A DNA stretch of 7,469 bases. Source: Pseudomonadota bacterium. GTDB lineage: Bacteria; Myxococcota_A; Polyangia; Fen-1088. The DNA lies in NCBI GenBank assembly GCA_017881285.1, contig JADGRD010000163.1, positions 1 through 7,469 of the forward strand, read 5' to 3'. Positions 1 through 6,600 of the stretch are shown here, piece after piece. The position numbers were made by a program, and so were the translations under genes. Within the stretch, counting starts at the first letter, position 1. Each line of letters opens with the position of its first letter. A model generated the notes under the pieces. That model ran no database searches. It had not been told where the DNA came from and saw nothing but the letters and a program-made list of their open reading frames with translations.

Positions 1-918
1 GCCGCCGCCTTGGCGCCGGGCCTCGCCCGTACCCGCGCGGGTTGGGTATCCCGCCTCGGCGATCTCTTCGTGGCGAAACGGGAAATCGATCCCGCCCTGG
101 TCGAGGAAATCGAGAAGGTACTGTTGACCGCCGACATCGGCGTGCGCACCAGCCAGAAGCTGCTCGAGGAGATCCGTTCGTCGCTCACCCGGCGTGAACT
201 GGCGGACGCGGGCGCGGTCTGGGACTTCTTGCGCCAGCGGTGCCTCGATTTTTTTCGGGCGGCGGCCCCCGCGGTCGATTTCGCGAAAGCCAAGCCCTTC
301 GTCCTGCTGGCCATCGGGGTGAACGGCAGCGGAAAGACGACGACCATCGGGAAACTGGCGTGCAAGCTGAAGGCGGATGGCAAGTCCGTGCTGCTCGCCG
401 CCGGAGACACCTTCCGCGCCGCCGCGGCCGAGCAGCTCGAGGAATGGGGCTCGCGCGTGGGTGCCGCCGTGGTGCGGGGCAAGGAAAGTGGCGACCCCTC
501 TTCCGTGATCTTCGACGCCATCAAGCGTGGCGCCAGCGAAGGCGTCGACGTGGTCATCGCCGACACGGCGGGGCGCTTGCACACCAAGGCCAATCTCATG
601 GACGAACTGCAGAAGGTCAGGCGCGTGGCCGGGAAAGCCTGCGCAGGCGCCCCGCACGAAACCTGGCTGGTCATCGACGCGACCAACGGCCAGAACGCCA
701 TCGCACAAGCGCAGATCTTCACCCAGGCCATGGCGGTCACGGGCATCGTGCTGACGAAGCTCGATGGCACGGCCAAGGGCGGCGTCATCTTGGGAATCGC
801 CGATCAGCTCGGGATTCCCGTGCGCTACATTGGAATCGGCGAGCGCGTGGAGGACCTGCGGGAGTTCGATGCCGAAGAGTTCGTCGAAGCTCTTTTCGAA
901 AACTCGCAGGTCGGGTAG
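1..918 (+). CDS. ftsY: Signal recognition particle receptor FtsY, 3' part (NG GTPase domain)
   Basis: FtsY is the SRP receptor. It docks the Ffh-4.5S RNA-ribosome complex at the inner membrane, and the two GTPases activate each other to hand nascent membrane proteins to SecYEG. The frame is open from base 1, so the gene is cut by the window edge; the TTG at 10 is unlikely to be the real start. The 305 visible residues cover an N-domain helical bundle (about 15-90) and the G domain. Visible motifs are the P-loop GVNGSGKTT (106-114), DTFRAAAAEQL from 136, DTAGR (188-192) and TKLDGTAKGG (252-261), then the typical C-terminal GIGERVEDLREFD segment. The SRP-GTPase insertion motif DTFRA separates it from other P-loop GTPases. 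The NG order and the ending just after a DAEEFVEALF-type helix fit FtsY rather than Ffh, which would carry a Met-rich M domain. The acidic or membrane-binding N-terminus lies outside the window. It ends in TAG. Family assignment is firm. Confidence 0.96.
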   Translation, partial: AAALAPGLARTRAGWVSRLGDLFVAKREIDPALVEEIEKVLLTADIGVRTSQKLLEEIRSSLTRRELADAGAVWDFLRQRCLDFFRAAAPAVDFAKAKPFVLLAIGVNGSGKTTTIGKLACKLKADGKSVLLAAGDTFRAAAAEQLEEWGSRVGAAVVRGKESGDPSSVIFDAIKRGASEGVDVVIADTAGRLHTKANLMDELQKVRRVAGKACAGAPHETWLVIDATNGQNAIAQAQIFTQAMAVTGIVLTKLDGTAKGGVILGIADQLGIPVRYIGIGERVEDLREFDAEEFVEALFENSQVG

Positions 919-942
919 AAGGTGTGGGGGGGAGCTCCGGCG

Positions 943-975
943 CGGGAAACATTGAATCCCGACTGAAATTTTGTT
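943..975 (+). terminator. Weak candidate terminator downstream of ftsY
   Basis: A 5-bp stem (CGGGA at 943-947 with TCCCG at 957-961, 9-nt loop) is followed after six bases by a T-rich stretch (ATTTTGTT, 968-975). It lies 25 bases after the ftsY stop and just before the candidate promoter of the next gene, where a terminator would be expected. The stem is short and the T tract is displaced and interrupted, so this is only suggestive. Confidence 0.22.
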
Positions 976-1002
976 GATTTGCAGAAAACCCCTGTGTTAC
1001 AT
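974..1002 (+). promoter_or_regulatory. Candidate sigma70-type promoter for the beta-barrel pair
   Basis: TTGATT (974-979) and TTACAT (997-1002) are separated by 17 bases. They match the -35 and -10 consensus hexamers at 4 of 6 and 3 of 6 positions. The site sits in an AT-richer island within otherwise GC-rich DNA, in the 172-base gap between ftsY and the next gene. It would give a leader of about 80 bases. The assignment rests on spacing, composition and location only. Confidence 0.35.
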
Positions 1003-1056
1003 TGCCCGCACCTCTGCCTTCATAGCCAAGCCTCTGAAATCAAAGCGATTTTTGTC

Positions 1057-1085
1057 ATGGGGTGAAGGCGGACCCCAAGCAAGGA
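1057..1085 (+). promoter_or_regulatory. Leader hairpin with minimal ORF and Shine-Dalgarno of the first beta-barrel gene
   Basis: TGGGGT (1058-1063) and ACCCCA (1072-1077) form a perfect 6-bp stem with an 8-nt loop. The stem ends three bases before AAGGA (1081-1085), which is the ribosome binding site of the gene starting at 1091 (5-base spacing). The left arm overlaps a two-codon ORF, ATG GGG TGA (1057-1065). The structure could modulate access to the ribosome binding site, but no known riboswitch or leader family is recognised. Confidence 0.35.
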
Positions 1086-1090
1086 AACGC

Positions 1091-2005
1091 ATGAAACGAC
1101 TTGCCCTTGGCCTCTTCGTAATTCTTGCCAACCTGAGCGTCGCAAAATCGTCCCTGGCAGCAGAGCCAGAGGCGCCCGCGTCGGACACGGCTGGCGGCGA
1201 CAAGACCCCTGCGGATACCGGACCGGCGATCACGCCGGACCTGGATCTCTCGGAAATCCCTGGGTCGACCGAGATGGCCACGCCTGGGGAGGCCAAAAAG
1301 GGCACCGAGGGCGTGGGTGCTCCGCGGAAGTCGTGGGAGGACATCGTGGTCGTGCCACGCAAGGCCTTCCTCAAGAAGCACCGTTTGGAGATCGCTCCAT
1401 TCGCCGGGATCACCCTCAACGATCCTCTCATTCGCCACTACTCCTTCGGCGGCGATCTCAACTACTACATCACCGACGTCCTCTCCGTTGGGCTCGAGGG
1501 CCAGTACTTCATCAAGGAGCTGTCCGAGCGAGAGTCGCTGGTCGGCTTGCAGTACTACCTGGTGCCCACGCTCAACAAACTCAAGTACCACTACGCGCTG
1601 GCGTTCGGCTACGTGCCGGGGTACGGGAAGTTCGGCCTGTTCAACAAATGGATCGTGCACTGGGATCTGACGGTCGCCATCGGCCTGGGCATGATTCGTA
1701 CCGAGATCATCCCGCGTGCCTTCGGCGACAAGGCCTTCACCAACGACGACATCGTCGGCCACGGTGGTCTCGGGGTTCGCCTCTTCGTCCTCGATTGGCT
1801 CACGTTGAGCGTGACCTTCCGCGACTACGTGTATCAAGACGCGTTCGAGTACCAGGGACGGACGTCCCTCCCAGATCCACAAGATACGGCCGCCGTGAAG
1901 AAGGCGTCGCAGGACCACCAGAGCCAGCTCGTGCAGAACATCATGATGTTCTTCTCCATCGGGTTGTACGTGCCACCCTCCTTCACCTACCGGACACCCC
2001 GCTAG
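1091..2005 (+). CDS. Outer membrane beta-barrel protein, myxobacterial type (first of a tandem pair)
   Basis: This is a 304-aa predicted outer-membrane protein. The frame is open upstream to 971, but ATG 1091 is chosen because AAGGA lies 5 bases before it and it begins a clean signal peptide (MKR, hydrophobic core, cleavage near Ala23/Ala24). A Pro/Asp/Glu/Thr-rich low-complexity linker (about 25-75) follows, likely a flexible periplasmic segment. From about residue 90 to the end there are alternating amphipathic strands with many aromatic residues (for example a YFGG-like SFGGDLNYYITDVLSV strand pair), as in beta-barrels. The pattern of a basic 'VVPRKAF' lead-in followed by 'RLEIAPFAGITLNDP' matches what I recall of the myxobacterial OMP_myx_plus family (TIGR04565); this is from memory, not a search. 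The specific function is unknown. It is probably co-transcribed with the next gene, 33 bases downstream, and likely expressed from the promoter near 974-1002. Confidence 0.82.
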   Translation: MKRLALGLFVILANLSVAKSSLAAEPEAPASDTAGGDKTPADTGPAITPDLDLSEIPGSTEMATPGEAKKGTEGVGAPRKSWEDIVVVPRKAFLKKHRLEIAPFAGITLNDPLIRHYSFGGDLNYYITDVLSVGLEGQYFIKELSERESLVGLQYYLVPTLNKLKYHYALAFGYVPGYGKFGLFNKWIVHWDLTVAIGLGMIRTEIIPRAFGDKAFTNDDIVGHGGLGVRLFVLDWLTLSVTFRDYVYQDAFEYQGRTSLPDPQDTAAVKKASQDHQSQLVQNIMMFFSIGLYVPPSFTYRTPR

Positions 2006-2038
2006 CGAGTCGAGGCCATGATGAAAAGGACACAAGCC

Positions 2039-2836
2039 ATGCGGAAGCTCATCGCACTGTTCGTGGGCGCCATTGTTTGCCTGCCGACCGTGGCTCGCGC
2101 AGAAAAGGAACGCAAGAGTCCACTGACCGACGCGCCCGTCATCCGCAGGCGCCTCGAGTTGCGCGACAAGCGCTTCGAGTTCGGAGTCGGCGCGGGGGTG
2201 ACCATCGGGCAGGATTTCTACAACGCCCTGATGATCATGCCGAAGCTCGCCTTCCATTTCAACGACTGGATCTCCCTCGCGGGCGTGGGCGGGTTCAATG
2301 TGACCCCGGGTTGGAAGAGCTCGTTCAACAGCGACATCGGCGGTGCGCTCCCAACGGATCACAACACGCCTTCGATCAAGTCGCCCTACGCGGATGACGC
2401 CGTCGCCACCATGAACCACCTCGGCTACGTGGTGGTCGGCCAGGTCGAGTTCATCCCGCTCTCCGGCAAGATCGCCCTCCTGTCGAGCCTCTTCAGTTAC
2501 TTCGATCTCTACATCCTGGCCGGCGGTGGCATCGTGAATCTCGCCGCCAAGGACCCCATGCCTGCGACCTGCTCGGTTTCGGATCCGCCGCGCTGTAAGG
2601 CCTACACCGCGACCGAGTTGACGATCAACGCGGGGGTCGGCGCCCACGCCTTCGTCAGCCGGTGGGCCGCGATCAATCTCGAGCTTCACGATCTGGTCTA
2701 CAAGAACAACGCCTCGGGCCGCGATGTGAACGGCGACAAAGTCACCAGCACGGCCGATCTGGAATGGACGAACAACTGGGTATTCAACCTCAACGTCCAG
2801 TTCTTCCTGCCCTACAAGGCCAAGATTAGCCGCTAG
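2039..2836 (+). CDS. Outer membrane beta-barrel protein, myxobacterial type (second of the pair)
   Basis: This is a 265-aa predicted outer-membrane protein. In-frame ATGs exist at 2018 and 2021. ATG 2039 is preferred because AAGGA (2026-2030) lies 8 bases upstream and because it gives a compact signal peptide with an ideal Ala-Arg-Ala cleavage site (after residue 21). After a charged segment (22-45), alternating strands begin at RFEFGVGAGVTIG, and the protein ends on an aromatic strand (FNLNVQFFLPY), as barrel proteins often do. Two cysteines only 8 residues apart (Cys178, Cys186) flank an SDPPR turn and may form a loop disulfide. A DVNGDK turn (229-234) resembles a short cation-binding loop, but that is speculative. 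It is related in design but not obviously in sequence to the preceding gene, so the two may act as partners. Adjacent barrel genes also occur in the Myxococcus gliding loci (gltA/gltB), but I cannot show orthology. Confidence 0.82.
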   Translation: MRKLIALFVGAIVCLPTVARAEKERKSPLTDAPVIRRRLELRDKRFEFGVGAGVTIGQDFYNALMIMPKLAFHFNDWISLAGVGGFNVTPGWKSSFNSDIGGALPTDHNTPSIKSPYADDAVATMNHLGYVVVGQVEFIPLSGKIALLSSLFSYFDLYILAGGGIVNLAAKDPMPATCSVSDPPRCKAYTATELTINAGVGAHAFVSRWAAINLELHDLVYKNNASGRDVNGDKVTSTADLEWTNNWVFNLNVQFFLPYKAKISR

Positions 2837-2837
2837 A

Positions 2838-2873
2838 CAGGATCGGCAGGATCGGCAGATTCGGCAGATTCGG
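2838..2873 (+). repeat. Four-unit 9-bp tandem repeat upstream of the ribbon-helix-helix gene
   Basis: Four head-to-tail units run without gaps: CAGGATCGG twice (2838-2855), then CAGATTCGG twice (2856-2873). The array starts 2 bases after the preceding stop codon and ends 30 bases before the next start codon. A 5-bp inverted repeat, AGACA (2835-2839) and TGTCT (2876-2880), brackets it. It may be a slippage-generated simple repeat or a binding array. Confidence 0.85.
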
Positions 2874-2903
2874 ATTGTCTGGCGATCCACACCGGAACAT
2901 CAC

Positions 2904-3140
2904 GTGTCTCAGAAACGCAAGGTTACTCTCTACTTCAACTCCGCCATGCTGGCGGAAACCCAGAAGGAAGCTATCCGTCAGGATAGGTCCGTTTCCTGGA
3001 TCATCCAGGCCGCGTGGCGGAGCGCCCGGGAAGAAGTGCGGCGCATGCCGTCGTCCGGACTCGCGGCCGCCACGCCTGCCTCCGAGCTTCCAGGCCCCGG
3101 GGCGCGGGACATCAGCGAGACCCACACCACCCTTTCGTAA
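2904..3140 (+). CDS. Small ribbon-helix-helix-like protein (TIGR04563-type)
   Basis: A 78-aa protein with a GTG start. GGAA (2894-2897) lies 6 bases upstream, and no earlier in-frame start exists before a stop. Residues 4-11 (KRKVTLYF) form a short basic beta-strand. They are followed by helix 1 (about 13-26, SAMLAETQKEAIRQD), a turn with RSVSW, and helix 2 (about 30-46, ending in SAREEVRRM). This strand-helix-helix order is that of MetJ/Arc/CopG DNA-binding dimers, where the strand contacts the major groove. The last 30 residues are Pro/Gly/Ala/Ser-rich and probably disordered. The N-terminal pattern agrees with my memory of the small, mainly myxobacterial TIGR04563 family, whose function is not established. 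No toxin partner is adjacent, so an antitoxin role is not supported. A 9-bp tandem array lies immediately upstream. It faces the minus-strand lipoprotein gene tail to tail with 12 bases between the stops. Confidence 0.8.
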   Translation: MSQKRKVTLYFNSAMLAETQKEAIRQDRSVSWIIQAAWRSAREEVRRMPSSGLAAATPASELPGPGARDISETHTTLS

Positions 3141-3152
3141 GCGTGGTGCTGC

Positions 3153-3554
3153 CTAGTTGCAGCCCTGGAGGACCAGGCCTTGCCCGAGCGGACGGCAGAT
3201 GGTCGAGCTGCCCTCGGCTGGGAGCTTTTCCCAGCGGATCTGGATGCGGTCGCCAGCGGTTCCTTGCAGCGGATAGACATACATCGACCCGTCCACGCCG
3301 GCCCGCTGAATAAGTCCGCTGCCCAGGTCGGCATTGTAGATGTAGTAGAGCGCGCCACTGGCGCGCGAATCCGGCGGCGTCGAGACCGACCATTCCCCGG
3401 AGGTGGATCCCTCGGAGAACGTCGGGTTGGGGGGTGGAATCGGAATGAACGGCGAGTTGCAGGCAAACACCAGCACATAGGACAGGCCAGCGAGCAGCGC
3501 CGCGAGCCAGCGCCAGAGCCGATTGCCTCCGACACGTTCCATGGGGGGTCTCAT
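3153..3554 (-). CDS. Small predicted lipoprotein with beta-rich domain
   Basis: A 133-aa secreted protein of unknown function. Reading from ATG 3554 gives a basic N-region (RLWRW), a hydrophobic stretch (LAALLAGLSYVLVFA) and Cys32 in a VFAC context, a slightly non-standard lipobox, so signal peptidase II processing is likely but not certain. A Pro-rich neck follows (FIPIPPPNP). The rest (about 45-130) has a beta-sandwich look, with YYIYNAD, a DGSMYVYPLQG hairpin and a GDRIQIRWE strand, as in small Ig-like or carboxypeptidase-regulatory-like domains. Cys120 and Cys132 near the C-terminus may pair. The start is uncertain: ATG 3542 also works, neither has a good Shine-Dalgarno, and the frame is open up to TTG 3647. 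It lies downstream of the sigma54 activator on the same strand and may be co-transcribed with it. Confidence 0.72.
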   Translation of the reverse strand: MRPPMERVGGNRLWRWLAALLAGLSYVLVFACNSPFIPIPPPNPTFSEGSTSGEWSVSTPPDSRASGALYYIYNADLGSGLIQRAGVDGSMYVYPLQGTAGDRIQIRWEKLPAEGSSTICRPLGQGLVLQGCN

Positions 3555-3620
3555 GCTTTGCTGTAGCGAGCTCCGGGCCAAACCGCAAGCCAGAGTTGCC
3601 GCGGGGTTTGCCGTGGACCT

Positions 3621-3657
3621 GTCAACCTCCGGTGGGGAAACTGCCAACCAGGTTGAC
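3621..3657 (-). repeat. Perfect 8-bp inverted repeat directly after the activator stop codon
   Basis: GTCAACCT (3621-3628) and AGGTTGAC (3650-3657) are perfect complements around a 21-nt loop. The last base of the sigma54-activator stop codon is the first base of the stem in the minus-strand RNA. A second, overlapping palindrome, CAACC-A-GGTTG (3645-3655), gives an alternative fold, so three half-sites of the same motif occur within 37 bases. There is no U tract, so a classical intrinsic terminator is not supported. A partial terminator, an mRNA-stabilising hairpin or a protein-binding site before the lipoprotein gene all remain possible. Confidence 0.6.
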
Positions 3658-6600
3658 TAAACACCTAGGTTGTACCGGCGCAGCTTCTTCTGCAATCCGA
3701 AACGTGACAGCCCGAGTAGCGCGGCGGCCTTGGTCTGGTTTCCCTGGGAACGCCCCATGGCTTCGCGGATAAGCTGCCGCTCCAGACGCTCCACCCGCTG
3801 CCGCAGGCGCAGGCTGTCTGGCTCATTGCGAATTACCTCGCTCGGATCCTGGCCGCTCTGCACATGCGGCGAGAGATCCGTCGCCCCGATGGTGGGGCCG
3901 GCAAAGGCCCCGGCCCTGGCAATTTCGTTTTCGAGCTCACGTACGTTGCCGGGCCAGGCATAGGCGCACAGCCGGGCCAGGGCGGCGGGATCGACGTTCT
4001 TCGGGGCAAGGCCAGTCTGCTCGGCGAATTTCGCCAGGAAGTGGCGGACGAGGATCGGGATGTCCTCCCGCCGCTCGCGCAGGGGCGGCAGGTAGATGCG
4101 CACGACGCTCAGCCGGTAGAAGAGATCCTTGCGGAACTTGCCGTCCTCGACCATGCGCCCCAAGTTGCGGTTACTCGCCACCACGACCCGCACATCGGCC
4201 TTCTCCGGCCGCTCGCCGCCTACGCGATGAAACTCGCCATCCTGAAGCACGCGCAGGAGCTTGCCTTGCATGCCGGGCGACATGTCGGCGACTTCATCGA
4301 GGAAGAGCGTGCCGCCGTCGGCGATGGCGAAGAGTCCACGTGCCTCGCGGTCCGCGCCGGTGAAGGCTCCCCGGACATGGCCGAAAAGCGCCGACTCGAG
4401 CAAGGTCTCCGGGATGGCCGCGCAGTTCTCCGAGACGAAGGCCTTGTCCTTGCGCGGGCCGTGGAAGTGGATGGCGCGCGCGACGAGCTCCTTGCCCGTG
4501 CCGCTCTCGCCCTCGATGACGACCGGCAAGTTGGTGTCCGTGACACGATCGAGCAGGCGGAAGAGGTCGAGCATGCTCGGCGACTGTCCCACGATCTGCC
4601 GGTAGTCATAGCGCAGGGCCGCGGCCTGCCGGCTCTCCTTGAGCTCGATGCGCGCGTCGGAGAGGGCGGCCTCCTGGACGCGCAGCTCTCGTTCGAGCCG
4701 CCGGTTGAGCGACTGTACCTGCTGCTCCCGGCGGCGCAGCTCGGAGATGATGCGCGTGTTCTCGATGGCGATGGCGCCTTGCTCGGCGAAGTCCAGCACC
4801 AGGGCCATTTCGTCCTCGCCGAACACGCCCTTGCGCAGGCGGTGGTCCACGTAGATCGTCCCCACCACCGTGCCCTTCACCGCCAGAGGCACGGCCAGGA
4901 CCGAGCGAAGGTGGAGGTCACTCACGGAGAGATGCTCGGAAAAGCGGCTGTCCCCCGCGGCGTCCACGGTGATCACGGGCTCGCCCGTGTCGGCGGCTTG
5001 CTTGGCGATGGACCGCGAGAGCGACAGGCCGGACCCCTCGAGGGTGGTCTGATCGATGTTGCGTGCCACCTTGACGACGAGATCGCCGGCACCGTCCTTG
5101 AGCAAGAGAAACCCCCGCTCGGCGTCGGTCAGCTCGATGACCGTGTCGATGATGGTCTCCAGCACACGGGACAGCCGCAGGTCGCTGTTGAGCCGCTTGT
5201 TGATGCGCAGGAGCCGGCGCAGGCGGCCCTCCAGCAAGGACGACCGCTCGCCGAGCGCGGCCGTGCCCTTGCCGTCGCCCGCGCTCGGGACCAGCACCCG
5301 CGCCTCACCGTCGGATTCGAGGCCGGGCCAATATTTCGCTGGCGTCTTCATCTTGACCTCCTCGAAGCACTTGCGTGCGAAGTCCATCTGGGCGTCCTTG
5401 CGGGCATCTGCACCGCGGGCGAATAGTCGCGCAGCCAAGCTGGCCAGGTGCCAGGCCGCAGGTAGCCGGCCGAGGCTCCGCCCGGCGCCGGCTCTTTGCG
5501 CCAGCGCTTCGGCCAGAGTCACAACCTCGGCCGCGCTGGCACCGGGATCGGCAAGCGCGATGCGCGCGCGCGCCAGCGCCAGCACCTCGGCCAATGGGGT
5601 GTCCGTCGTCGCTCCCGGTGAAACGGAGGCGGGAGCCTCGCTCTCGCGCAGGCGCGCGCGTGCCATGCCGAACCGCCCTTGCTCCGCCAGCGCCTCCGCT
5701 TGGCCAAGACCGGCGATCGCCGCCATGGACTGCATGCCCAAGCGCGCGAATACCGCCCCCGCGGACGCGTAGCTGCGCACGCATTCCGGCAGGGCCCGGC
5801 GCCGGCGCTGGAGCTCGGCCGTGAGCAGCTCCGCGTACCCCGCGAAGGCATCGACCCGCGAAGTCTCGGCGTCGCCCCGCAACCGCTCGATGGCACGGCC
5901 GGCGGCGTCCACATCGCCAAGCTGCAGAAAGAGCTGGCCGACGTTGAAGACCGCCAGGGCGTGGTCGGTCACCGCCCCCAGCCGCCCGAGCTCACGAATG
6001 GCGCGTTCGAAGGCAGTGATGGCGCCGCCGTAGTCGCCGATCTCCGCCAGGGTGCACCCGAGATTGAACGTGGCGGCGGCGGCACCGTGTAGATCGCGAA
6101 GCTGCTCGTAGTCCGTGACCGCGCGCTGGTAGCTGCTGGCCGCTTCCAGGGGTCTCCCGCCGAGTTGCCGAACCAACCCTTCCAGCGCGGCCACGCGGGC
6201 CGCCCGGGCGCGATCGGCTACCTGCCCCGCTTCCGCTCGCAGGCCGCCGAGAAGCTTCTCCGCTGCCTCCAGCTTTCCCGCATAGGCCAGGGCGAGAACG
6301 GCGGACTCCCGAGCCGCCATGCCCGCCGCGGACTGCGCGCCGAGGGCGGGCTCCGCGGTCGCGAATGCATCCGTGTAGCGGCCACTCGCAACCAACAGGC
6401 GCGCCAGGCGAGAACGCAGCAGTAAGGCATCGTCCCCTTCCGCGGGCAGGCGCGCCAGCGCTTCTTCGAGCTGGCGCCGGGCAGCCTCGGGATCGCCACG
6501 CCGCCCGAGGATCCACGCCTTGCGCTCGGCGACCTCGGCGGTGGTGTCCGGCGCGCCGTGGGTGGCGCACCCCTCGATGGTTTCCAGAGCCTCGTCGTAG

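Noticed and set aside
931..938. GGAGCTCC palindrome after ftsY as an operator
   Set aside because: An isolated 8-bp palindrome with no second copy or promoter nearby is expected by chance in GC-rich DNA.
1055..2890. Long 611-codon open frame on the minus strand across both beta-barrel genes
   Set aside because: It is antisense to two genes with signal peptides, ribosome binding sites and barrel patterns. Its translation is compositionally odd (rich in V, E, H and R) with no recognisable motif, and long antisense frames are common in GC-rich DNA.
3144..3160. TGG...TTGC as a sigma54 -24/-12 promoter
   Set aside because: The spacing between the GG and GC elements is two bases too long, and the site overlaps the end of a convergent coding sequence. 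Other intergenic stretches also lacked a properly spaced GG/GC pair.
3164..3177. CCTGG-AGGA-CCAGG hairpin as a bidirectional terminator between the convergent genes
   Set aside because: The stem is only 5 bp, has no T tract on either strand, and lies inside the lipoprotein coding sequence.
3590..3625. TTGACA (minus strand, 3625-3620) as a -35 box for the lipoprotein gene
   Set aside because: No acceptable -10 hexamer lies 16-19 bases downstream (the region reads GCGGCAAC), and the TTGACA is part of the inverted repeat.
3542..3659. Readthrough of the activator stop to make an activator-lipoprotein fusion
   Set aside because: The frame is continuous, but the downstream protein has its own signal peptide and lipobox, which would be meaningless inside a cytoplasmic fusion. 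A shared frame has a one-in-three chance.
3864..5426. 520-codon plus-strand open frame opposite the sigma54 activator
   Set aside because: It lies antisense to the AAA+ and GAF coding region, which has intact catalytic motifs. The translation shows no domain and is a codon-bias shadow.
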